DNA of 27,738 nt from a virus, in IMG/VR virus record IMGVR_UViG_3300042515_000093, positions 1-27,738 of that record; one strand, written 5' to 3'. Made by a program: the position numbers and the translations under genes. How positions within the stretch are numbered: the stretch's first letter is position 1; every line of letters begins with the position of its first letter. Positions 6,552 through 17,300 of this stretch are shown piece after piece. A model generated the notes under the pieces. The model was not told the origin of the DNA. It worked only from the letters and a program-made list of their open reading frames with translations, and made no database searches.

Positions 6552-8312
6552 ATGGCTTTTACACAGCAAACTACCGCAAGCGTTCCAAACGTTGATTTGA
6601 TTACGCAAACGCTGGCCAAGCTACAGCCAGATTCTGAGCTGCAAAAGTATGCGGCTATGCACAAGAACGACCCATACATCTTGTCGCTTGCTACGGCTGA
6701 GTCAAATCGCCGCAAAGCACTTCGCTTAGGTGCGCAAGGAAATGTTGGGCAAATGCCTAAAGTAGCAGACGCTGCTATTGCCGGTATGGCGCCAGCTCCC
6801 GGGGTCGCACAACTTCCAGAAGAACAAGGTATCGGAGCTTTGCCTGCCCCTAACATGCAGCGCATGGCTGATGGCGGTATTGCTGGCTACGACGATCAAG
6901 AAGGCATGGCTCAAGGCGGCATGTTTGACTTTGCCCAGACTAGCGAGCCTGTGGTTCGTATGGCTGATGGCGGGCATGTACCTCGTTACCAAGGTAACAC
7001 AGTAGACGGCAGTGTTGTTCGCAGCAACCCCTTGTTTAATGTCCCCGGCATGGTATCGGTACAGCCTAGGGCAAGCTTTACTCAAGCGGGGGCGCCTGAG
7101 AATCAAACGGTTTGGGAACAACTTTCTGGCAGTCTTCAAAAAGAAGGGGTTCAAAGACAACTTCAAATTATTGAAGACCGCATTGCACGTGGTATTGCAG
7201 GGCCTGAAGAAAAAGCTTACTACGCACAGTTAAAAGCTAAAGTTGAAGGTACACCACAACTGGCCGCACCTAAAGATTCTGTCAATCCTGATGAGGTTTT
7301 GATGGCTGCGGAAAAAGCAGCTAAAAATAAACCCGCCGCAACAAACGCTGCTGCTCCTTCTGCGGAGCCTAAACCAACAGTTAACAAACCCGCTGTCAAT
7401 ATGGGTGGCGGCCAAGGTATTAAAGCCTTATATGAGCAGTTTGCAGGGCCACAAAATGTTCGTGATACTGAACTGAATTCAATCGAACAACGTGTTCGTG
7501 AACAAGGCGAAGCAGAGACTTCTGCCGCTCAAAGACAACTGAACCAGTTAAAAGCAGACATTGCGGCTCAAGGCGAGTACGGCAAAGACCGCGAAACTAA
7601 ACTCAAAGCCAAAGAAGAGCGCATTGCCAAAGAAGAAGGCAGAGCTGGTGGACTAGCGCTTCTTGAAGCAGGTTTGGCCATGATGTCAGGCACGTCACAA
7701 AACGCATTTGCCAATATTGGTCAAGGCGCTATGGTTGGTACTGCCGCATACCGCAAGAGCATGGACAAACTTGAAGATGCGCGTGACAAACTTGAAGATG
7801 CGTATGGCCGTCTGGAAGATGTTCGCTTCAACCAAAAGAACCTGAACAACGCAGAGATTCGCAAAGCTACGGCTGACGTAGATAAAGCGGCCAATGCAGG
7901 TCTTAAGAGCCTCACAGATTTTGCGGTTACCCGTTACGGCATGAAGCGTGAAGATGCCAAGGCAATGTTTACTGGTGCTATACAAGAACGTGTGGCAAAT
8001 ATCAACGCAGGCGCTACGCTTGAGTCAGCACGTATGCGTTCCAAAGACCAGTCCGATTACTTGCAGGCTATTCGTGGTTCCGGCGCTATTGAGCAGGCCC
8101 GCAAGAACGTGATGGAGGGCGTTATGAAAGCCAACAAGTACGGCTCGCCTGAAGAAATCCAAGCGCAGTTTGAAAAAGAATGGGAAAAAACCTTGCAATT
8201 AAACCCAGCTCTGGCAAAATTAGCGGGCGCTGCCGGGGGCGGCAGTGCACCTGCATCTGGCGCTGATTTTGTGCTAAATCCGCAGACAGGAAAACTTGAA
8301 CCGAGAAAGTAA
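6552..8312 (+). CDS. Coiled-coil putative internal virion protein
   Basis: I chose the ATG at 6552 (MAFTQQTTAS, 586 residues) over a TTG at 6543 that overlaps the previous stop; GAAG lies a few bases upstream of the ATG. Residues 15-60 are helical (DPYILSLATAESNRRKALRL). Two copies of a short motif, RMADGGIAGYDD (about 104-115) and RMADGGHVPRY (about 136-146), match one in the 956-residue protein. Residues 310-440 are predicted coiled coil, broken at about 365-398 by a small-residue segment (GGLALLEAGLAMMSGTS...GQGAMVGTAAY) of a kind recurrent in phage internal proteins. A perfect heptad repeat, DKLEDAR/DKLEDAY/GRLEDVR, follows. The C-terminus is Gly/Ala-rich. It sits 3 nt before the giant gene. 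A role in the inner core or ejection apparatus is inferred from neighbours and composition. Confidence 0.6.
   Translation: MAFTQQTTASVPNVDLITQTLAKLQPDSELQKYAAMHKNDPYILSLATAESNRRKALRLGAQGNVGQMPKVADAAIAGMAPAPGVAQLPEEQGIGALPAPNMQRMADGGIAGYDDQEGMAQGGMFDFAQTSEPVVRMADGGHVPRYQGNTVDGSVVRSNPLFNVPGMVSVQPRASFTQAGAPENQTVWEQLSGSLQKEGVQRQLQIIEDRIARGIAGPEEKAYYAQLKAKVEGTPQLAAPKDSVNPDEVLMAAEKAAKNKPAATNAAAPSAEPKPTVNKPAVNMGGGQGIKALYEQFAGPQNVRDTELNSIEQRVREQGEAETSAAQRQLNQLKADIAAQGEYGKDRETKLKAKEERIAKEEGRAGGLALLEAGLAMMSGTSQNAFANIGQGAMVGTAAYRKSMDKLEDARDKLEDAYGRLEDVRFNQKNLNNAEIRKATADVDKAANAGLKSLTDFAVTRYGMKREDAKAMFTGAIQERVANINAGATLESARMRSKDQSDYLQAIRGSGAIEQARKNVMEGVMKANKYGSPEEIQAQFEKEWEKTLQLNPALAKLAGAAGGGSAPASGADFVLNPQTGKLEPRK
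7764..7802 (+). repeat. 21-bp heptad repeat in coiled-coil segment
   Basis: The 18-mer gacaaacttgaagatgcg occurs at 7764-7781 and 7785-7802, a 21-nt period that equals one coiled-coil heptad. A third, diverged heptad follows. This looks like a local duplication that lengthened the coiled coil by one turn pair. Confidence 0.8.
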
Positions 8313-8315
8313 ACT

Positions 8316-11300
8316 ATGAGCTACACCGTTGCTTTGCCTGATGGACGAACCGTTGAGTTTCCAGATAGCGTATCCAAAGAAAAAGCAGCGGAGATCCTTC
8401 GGGAACAACTTGGCATAGGCGGTTCCCCAGAAGAAGGTTTTGTACCTGCCGTCAAGGCAGGTATCTCTGGTTTAAAAAGCTCCGCTGCCGCCCTTGCTGG
8501 CCGCACAGGCGCTATGGATGCCGAACGTGCCAAGCAGGTCATGGCCGAGGAAGAAGCGTACCAAAGACGTACCTTCAAACCCACCGAGAAAGGCTGGACA
8601 GAAGCGCCAGTCACCAAATTCACAGAACTCCTTGGTGGCTCTTTGCCGTACATTGCAGCTCCTTTGGCTGCCGGTGCAGCCGCCACGATTGGCGGAGCTC
8701 CTGCCCTTGCCGCTACTGGCTTGGGTGCGTTGGTGTCAGGCGGTCAATTTACCGGTCAGTTCCTAAAGCGCCAGACTGAGGAAGGCACGCCACTTGAGCA
8801 AACAAACTTAGCTGCAGCCGCTGGCGCCGGCACAGTTGCAGGCGCACTTGATTTGCTGTCTTTCAAAATGTTCCCTGCTATTCGGGGTATTTTTGGTGCG
8901 GCGGGTAAAGAAATATCCCAAGATGCGGCTGAACAGATTGCCAAGCAAGGCATGACCAAAATGCTGGGCGACTACGCCAAAGCAACAGGCAAAGCAATTG
9001 GTGCAGAAAGTACTACCGAAGTAGCGCAGCAGTTCCTTGAGCGTTTGCAAGCCGGGTTGCAGCTTACGGACGACCAAGCCCGTGACGAGTACTGGGATAG
9101 TTTGATTGGCGGCGCGGTCTTGGGTGGCGCACTTGCCCCTGCTGGCCGTTACATTGAGCGCGGGAGAATTAGAACTGCTCAGGCAGAAGAAGCCCGTGCA
9201 GATCAAGCCAAACAAGTGCAGGCGCAAGAGGCTGAGAAGAAGCGCTTAGAAGCCGAGAAAGCTGAGTACCGCAAAACCCCCGAGTACTTAGACGAGATCC
9301 AGACCCGCTACGCTGACTTGCAAAAGCAAGAAGCTGACTTGCTGGCGCGTATTAAGGGCAAACCCGCTGAAGGCGATTTGGCCGCCGTAGCAGACAAACA
9401 AGAAGCCCGTACACAACTTAGAGAGCTACGCAAGACTGACGAGTACACAGGCACAGTTGAAGAGTATCGTCAAGCTAAGAAAGCGATTGATGAGCGTGCC
9501 AAAGAAACAACGGACAAAGCTGCGATTGCAGAAGCGGCCAAAGTGCCCGGCGCGCAGATGGATTTGTTTGGTGCGTTGCCTGAAGCCAAGGATCAGTCAC
9601 CAGTAGGTCAGTTGCGCACACTTGACACCCAGATCAAAGGTCTTGACGCACAGCTTGCCGAAGCTAAAAAGACAGGCGATCAAGCACAGATTCAAGCGCT
9701 TACCAACCAGCAGTTTGACCTGCAAAAGCAGTTCCAATCTATGGCCCCAACACCGACAAGCTATGCGGCTATGCGGGATACGGTCACCAAACAGATTGAA
9801 AACTTGCGCACCAAGTTGCAAGCGGCCACAAGTACTGACGACATGGAGCGCCTTGTCAACAGTATTAAACAGAACAAAGAAGCATTAACTCAGCTTGATG
9901 AACTAAAACCTTTTGTTGCTGCAGCCCCCAAGCAAACGGATGTTGCGTCCCGTGACGTTGAGATCAAAGACCTGCGCAAGAAAGTTGCACGTTACCAAGA
10001 GCTGGGCGACGACGAAGCGATTGCTAAGTTGTTACCGCGCCTAAAAGAACTGGAAGCCGTGCCCACATTGATGGAAGGCGATCAGTTCCGCAACGTTCCA
10101 ACAGACGACTTGTTTGCCGCTGAGATTGATGCTGGCGCAAAAGAAGCCCGTGAAACACGGGAGAGCGTTGAAGCTGAGATTGAAAAGCTTCGCGTGATGG
10201 CTGAAAGAGTTAAAACTACTTCGCCTGTTGCGCAAGCGTACCGCGATAGAGAACTTGGAAGAGCGCGTGCACTGCTGTCTTTGTTTGAAGAAAGTGAGCA
10301 GGATTGGGAAAAGCTTAAAAAAGATCCCGCCAACACTGAGTTCCGCGAAGACCGCGACAAGCTTAAAGCCACGCTTGAGAAAGACATCAAAGCGTTAGAA
10401 AAACGCGAAATCCCTAAAGATGCCGTACTTCCAACACGGGACACGTTTGAGCTTGGCGTTAAACGCAAAGCGTTGAAGAATTTAAATCGCCGTATGGAAG
10501 CGGCGGATCGCTTCAAAGACACGACCCCACTGGCGCAGAACATCATTGATGAGCGCACGGACGAGAACGTCTCGGCGTTGCTTGACTACTATTTGCCCAA
10601 GCTGACTCCTGCACAGGAAGGTTTTGATAAGCAAAACGACCGCGCCGCAATGGCTAGAGAGGTCAAAGAGCTGCGTGCCAAAGTACATGACGGTTTAATT
10701 GAAATTTACGACGCTGTCAAAATTAAAGACCTTGACGCTGTTCGTAACAACACTAGCAAGTTTCTGTTTAACTCAGATCGTCTGGTTAACCTTAATCGCA
10801 TTTTAAATAATGGCAAAGCATTAGAAGCGGAAGCCAAACTAGGTTTGCGTGAGCAATTGCTCACAGTAACAGACGACCTTAGAAAAACAGTTGAGAACCT
10901 AACACGTTCAAAAGCTGGGCTGCGCAAGTTAGACAAAGAAATTAAAGAAATTGGTCAGCCCACTTCCCCTGAGCAAGCAGAATCTTTGGGGGCAATGGAG
11001 AAGCGCAGAAATACGCTGGCGCTAGAAGTTAAAAAGCTGGAAGCAAAAACCGGTTGGGAAGACAAAGCCGACGCAGTAATTGACCGCTACAGCAGTGTTA
11101 TTCCCGAAGACCGTGAAGTCTCTAAAGCAGGTAAACAGCTTCCAATTGAGCGTGTTGAAGGGCGTGCTACCAGAATCGACGAAATTGTTCGTGAGTTGCG
11201 CCTTGTAAACGAAAAGGTGCAGAAGGCTGGCCGCCCAACAGACGAAGCTAAGATGGCTGCATTGGCGGAACTTAAAGACCGCCGTAAAGACCTTGGCAAC

Positions 11301-14300
11301 GAACTCAAAAAGTTAAGAGCTAGCGTGCCCTCAATTGAGGAAGCAAACAAGCTGGCAGGGGAATCCGTAGAGACAACGCCAGCCCAAGCACCCGATCTGT
11401 TTGGCATGTCTTCCAAAATGGAAAAGGTAACACGCGCCGCATTAGGCGACGTGTTGGCAAAACTGCGGGGGCTTTATGCCCAACGAACCAAACTTGTTGC
11501 GCAAGTAGAGAAACGCGGGCGTCTGCCTTCAACAGAAGGCGAACAAAAGCTTGTCGAGCTTTTTGACAAAGGACCGTCTGGCCAGATCAGAAGTATTAAC
11601 GCCAAGATACGGGAGTTAGAAGGTACCCGCGACGCACTGCAAAAACGTAGTGCTCGTGAATACCAGCAGTATCAGGAAGCGGCGCGTCAACCTGTTGTTG
11701 AGCCCGATCAGTTGGCTGAAATGCAACAGCAGCTTGGCAACATTGAGCGCCAGCTAAAAGGGCTGACTGTTCAATCCGGTGCCGGCAACATCCGCGCACA
11801 GTTGGAAAAAGCCCGTGACGACCTCAAGGCAAAGATTGCCGCTGGCACGCAAGAGGAAGAGATTGCACCCGCAGGCAAACAAAAAGAGTTGCCCGGCGTT
11901 CAGCCCCAGCGCCTTGCGCCCACACTGCGTGAGATTACGCCTGAAGAGTTGACCGAGGCTCGTACTGCGTTTGTGGCGGCAGAGACTAAGGTTGAAGAGC
12001 TGAAGAAAGCTGTACGCAATACAGAAGCAGTGCAAGAGAACCCACAGTACTTTAAGGAAGTGGCGCAAAGATTTAGAGACGAAGCCAAGGCTTTTAGGGA
12101 AGAGTTTGCCCAGACGCCTGACAACTTCCTTTTGCAAAAGCTTGAGTCTGACGCCAAATCACGCGAACAAAACGCACGCTACTTTGAAATGCTGGCAACG
12201 CTGTCGGAAGAAGGCCGTGCTGATTTACAAGCCGTTCAAAAAGAACTGACGCAAGCGCAAAAAGATTTGCCAAAGGCAGAAGCCGCATTCCGTGACTTAG
12301 AGCGCCGCCAGCGTATGCAACAGCAACAGCAAGCGGCTGTGACTGGCGCTGCTCCCGGACAGGTTGAAGCTGAGCGCATTAAAGCTGGGGAGTCTCGTGA
12401 GTTCCGTTCGCCAACAGGCAAGGCGCTTACTAAGCCTAAGAGAGCTGAAAGCTGGGACATTAAAAAAGAATCTGTCGCGCCCGTGGCCAAAGTGCCAGAA
12501 GTTGTTAAAGCACAGAAGGCGCTGTCCAGAGCAACAGAGTTAGCTCGTATGTCGAGCAGAGAGCTGACTACCGCTAGAGGTAAGTTGGCTGAGTCTGGCG
12601 TTACGCAAGAAATTAGACAACAGCAACAAGTCATACAGGAGCTTGAGCCGCTTGTTAAAGGCGCGTTCTCTGAAGACAACGTCAAGGCTATTGACGACGA
12701 GTTGGCAAAAATTGATGCGATATTGCAGGCGCGGGGATCTGATAAACAGAAACAGCCGTCTCCTGTAATTGCCAAGATGAAAGGGCCGTTGCCAAAAGAC
12801 TACGCAGCTTCTGTCGATTTTGCTGAGAAAGACGCCCGTAGCGAATATATGGCGGCCAAGAAGCTGAGCGACGCTTCTCAAAACGCATACGAGACTGCAC
12901 GCAAAGCAATTGACGACTTGCCTTCTACTGCTTCAGGCCTAGAGTTTGGCCGGTTAGATAGCGCTATGACTCGCGCTTCTAGTGCTACTGACAAGCTGCT
13001 ACCTAAGACACAAGCTGCTGAGCTGGCTTACTTGGCCGCACGTCGAGACAATCTGACTTTGAACAAGTTGATGGGGCAGGACTTGCGTGAAGCGTTTGTA
13101 AACACAAGCGCTCGTTTGGCTAAAGCTTTGGACAAAGAGTCGCCGCTTGTCAAACAAATTGAAGAAGCAAAAGCTACAGCCGCTAAAGCTGAAAAAGCAC
13201 GCGAAGAAGCGGAAGCCAAAGCCCGTGAGGAAGAGCGCAAAATACAGGCTGAAAGAAATGCCGATCTGGTAGAGAAACAGAAGGCGTTGGACGCGGCCAA
13301 GGCAGAGAAAGAACGCCTTGAGAAAGCCACATCTGGCGCTGGCTACGAGAGACGCCGCTTTACACGGGACACATCATCCCCCGAGATGACCGCCGAGCTT
13401 AACCGCCTCAAACGTGCCTTGGCTACGGCTGACACAAACTTGGGTAAAGCCAAGGAAAAGAACAACGCTGCAGACATCAAGAAGTACCAAGACGAGTACA
13501 ACCAGCTTGAGTCTAATATCGACACCCTGTACGCAGCAGCGCCTATTGTTGAGCGTGATCTGGAGCAGGGGGCTGGCCCACAGCCAGACGTTGCTGAAGG
13601 TATGCGTCTGCCTTCCCGTAAAGAAGGCCCTGTTGTTCGCAACATGACGGGCGCTAAGCGCGTGCGTCAATCGGGTGTGACTAAGCTTCGTGCAGATGGT
13701 CTGTCCCAAGAAGCTGCTAACGCAGTTCATTTGTTTACAGTCAAGGCTCGTTTGGATGGCGCTACAGAAGCCAGCCGTGCCAAGTTGGAGACAGCGTACG
13801 CAGAAGCTACCGAAGGTTTGACTGAAGAGCAAGTTGCCGCGCAGTTGGCTGAAGGTGAGCGTCTGTTGGGTCAAGGCCCGACGATTGAAATTATTGCCGC
13901 TCGTGAGCGCTTCCGTCAGGCTTTGATTGAAGTGGATAAAGCCCAAAAAGCTTTTGACGAAGCCAAGACACCTGCCACTAAAGAGTTGGCGCAAGACGCC
14001 CTCGATCTTGCAAACCAGCAAAGCGATTCCGCAGAGACCGCATACAAAAACGCTCGTGATGTTCGTGCGTCTAAGGCACTCAAAGGCGGAGCGCAAGCAG
14101 AAGTCGAAGCCGCAATCGATGCCGCTACTGCCAAGCAGGAAGCGGCCACACTGCCAGAGATTGACGAAGAAGGCCCGATCCAAGGTGCTGCAACGCAGTA
14201 CACCGAGATGGAGCAGGCACAGTTATCTGATGCGGCCAAAGAAGCGCTTGCCGATGGACGTTTGCTTGACGCTGTAAACGATGTGGCTGAGAACGGCCAG

Positions 14301-17300
14301 ACAGACTTTATTCGTCAGAACGCCAAGAACGTGGTCAACATGTTGCTTCGCACCAAGGTTGTGATCGATCCCGACTTGGTCGATGGTTTGGGCAACCCTG
14401 TGCCAGCGTTCTATGACAACGTGACAAACACGGTTAAGTTCCGTCCCGGAGAGCAAACAGAAGAGAACTTGATCCACGAGGTTACCCACGCCGCATCACT
14501 GCGCGGTTTGGTGATGCCTGCCAGCGATCTGACCAAGGAACAGCTTGCGGCGCGTAACGAGTTGAATGCCATGTTCAACCAACTGAAGAAAGACAAGGCG
14601 CTGGTAAACGAGTATGGCTTGACCAACGTTGCCGAGTTTGCGTCTGAGGTACAGTCTAACAAGGACTTCCGTGACCGCATCAACCAAAAGCCTTGGTTTG
14701 GCGGCAACATGCTGTCTCGTTTCTTCCAAGCGTTGTTGCGTTTGATCGGCTTTAAGACCGGCCAAGTTACCACCGATGTGGCTACCAAGAACATCGAGGC
14801 GCTGTACATGCCTTCGCAGAGGTTCCAGATGGTTGAGTCGCTCAACACTGCGTCTGTGTTTCGTACCAAAGCGCCAGCAACTAGTTCAGTGATTGTTGGC
14901 CAAGAAGCTGGCAGACTTAAGACGCTTAAAGAAAACTTGTTTGGCTTGGGCGGTCGCGTACAGTTAGTTGATAAACTGGCGGCGGCAGATGCCGCTATTG
15001 TGGCCGGTGAAAGCGCAGGTAAGCTGTCCTCTACTGAAGCGTTCCAAGCCCAGTACTTCATGCGCTTGGCTGACAACACTACGCAAACCGCTGGGCAGTT
15101 CATCACGCACGGCCCCGTGTCAATCGTGGCAGACAAAACTGCGTTAGGCACTGAGTACCGCTACCAATCATCCACAGGCGCTAACCTTGTTCAGATGACT
15201 GAGCACGTAGATGATGCCGCTAAAGCTGGCTTGGGTGAGGATGCCGAGCGCATCCTGACAGTTCAGATTGCTGGTGAGCGTGCGGAAGCTACGCCTAACG
15301 GCTGGGCGCGGTTACTGTCCTCTGATCCTGCGGCGGCTAAGGCTGAGTACTTGCGTGACAAGGCTACGCTTGCGGCTAACCCCGAAGCCAAGAAGAGCAT
15401 TGATGCTGCCAAGGCGGTGTACAAAGAGTACAACAACGGCCTCATAGACTTTATTGTCCAGTGCGGGTTTATCACCAAGCAAGAAGGCGCTCGTCTGAAG
15501 AAGACGCCGTTTATCCCGTTCTATCGTATTGAGAACAACGAGGTCAAGCTGTTCACCGACAAGGAGAGCAGCATCCGTATTGGCAACATCAAAGAGAACC
15601 CAGACTTGCAACGCATGTTGGGCGATGAGAAAACCATTTTGCCAATCCTGACCAGCGCTGTGCAGAACACGTTCATGTTGTCCCGTGCCGGTCTGAGAAA
15701 CAACGCTACACATAAGACAGCCGACGCGCTGTACAAGGCGGGGTTTGCATCCAAGATCGGCAAGGGAAGCGGCCCAACCGGAACCGATGTGGTTCGTTAC
15801 AAGGTTGACGGCGTCGATTACTTTGCTGTTATTGACACAGACACGTTTGGTATCCCTGCACATCTGATTGTCAAAGGCATGGAAGGTATCAAAACCACCA
15901 TCCCCGCGATTGTGCAGATGATGGGCATACCGGCTGACTGGGTACGTAAGTTTGTGACCCGTAGCCCTGCCTACGCTATTCGTCAGTTGATCCGTGATCC
16001 AGTTAACGCTGCGATTGTTGGTGGTGTGGATGGCGTGCCTGTGGTTAATGCTTTGAAGCAATTGGCTAAGATGCGTGCTGGCCGTAGCCCTGCCGAAGAA
16101 GCGCTGATGCGTGGTCTGGCTATCAGTAGCAACGTCTACACTGGCGATGAGAAGGACATGCAGAAGTTCTTGCAAGACATCGGCACAGGTCGCGGCAAGT
16201 GGGATAAGATGCTGGGTATGCTGGACACTGTGGCGCTTCAGGCAGATGCGGCTACCCGCGCTACCATCTACGAAGATTCGCTGAAGAAAGGCTTTACCGA
16301 AGCGCAGGCGCAGTTCCGTGCGTTTGAGTCTCAGAACTTTAGCCGTCGTGGTTTGTCGCCAAGCATCCAGATGCTGAGCACTATGGTTCCGTTCTTTAAC
16401 GCACAGATTCAGGGCTTGGATGTCTTGTATCGTTCGTTCAAAGGCACAACACCTTTTGCAGAGCGTCTGGAGATTCAGCGCAAGATCAAGGCGCGTGGAC
16501 TTATGTTGATGGCCGGAACCTTGGCGTATGCCTTGATGATGGAAGACGATGAAGACTACCGCAAGCTACCGCCCGAAGTTAAATACGGCAACTGGTTTGT
16601 GCGCATTCCAAACGTCAAAGACCCGCTGAAGATTCCTATCCCTTACGAGGTGGGTATCTTGTTCAAGGCGTTGCCCGAAGCCATTTTGGACGTAGCTCGG
16701 CGCGATACCAAGGCCAAAGAAGCCATTAAAGGTTTGGGCATGTTGCTCTGGCAGTCCACCCCGGGCGTTGTACCTGTGGCTGGCAAGCCGGTCATCGAGG
16801 CATCGATTGGCGCTACTCCATACGGACCGATTGAGTCGGCAAGGGAGAAGCAGTTGCCAGCGGCTATGCGCTACCGCGAAGAAACGACCGAAGTGGCCAA
16901 AGCTTTGGGCTCGTACACCGGTGCTGTTGGCGTGTCGCCCCTGATGATTGAGCACTTCGTGCGTAGCTACACCAGCGCCTTGGGGCTGTCAGCGTTGCAC
17001 ATGCTAGATCCGGTCTTGCGCTCGTCGACAGAAGGCGAAAAAGCTTCTACGTCTGCAAGCAAGTTGCCGTTCATTGGCGGTTTGTTCCAGTCAACCGATG
17101 GGCGTTTCATCATCGATCGTGCGTACAACCGCATGGAAGAAGTTGTCCAAGCGCAGCAGGGCTACGAGGACTTAGCACGCCGAGGCAAGAAGGCTGAAGC
17201 CAAAGCATGGGCGCAGGAGTATGCGTCGCTGTTGGCGCAAGCCGACATGGCTGGAAACTTCAAGAAAACTATGGGGGAAATGTTCACCGATGAGCGTACG

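Noticed and set aside
13374-14183. Leftward 269-codon ORF inside the giant gene
   Set aside because: Antisense of coiled-coil codons; low-complexity Leu/Cys/Phe content, no ribosome binding site and no motif.
14411-15151. Leftward 246-codon ORF opposite the zincin-like domain
   Set aside because: Shadow ORF created by forward codon bias; translation has no recognisable domain.
15312-16175. Leftward 287-codon ORF inside the giant gene
   Set aside because: Antisense of the LPD38-like region; composition looks random and the forward frame is well supported.
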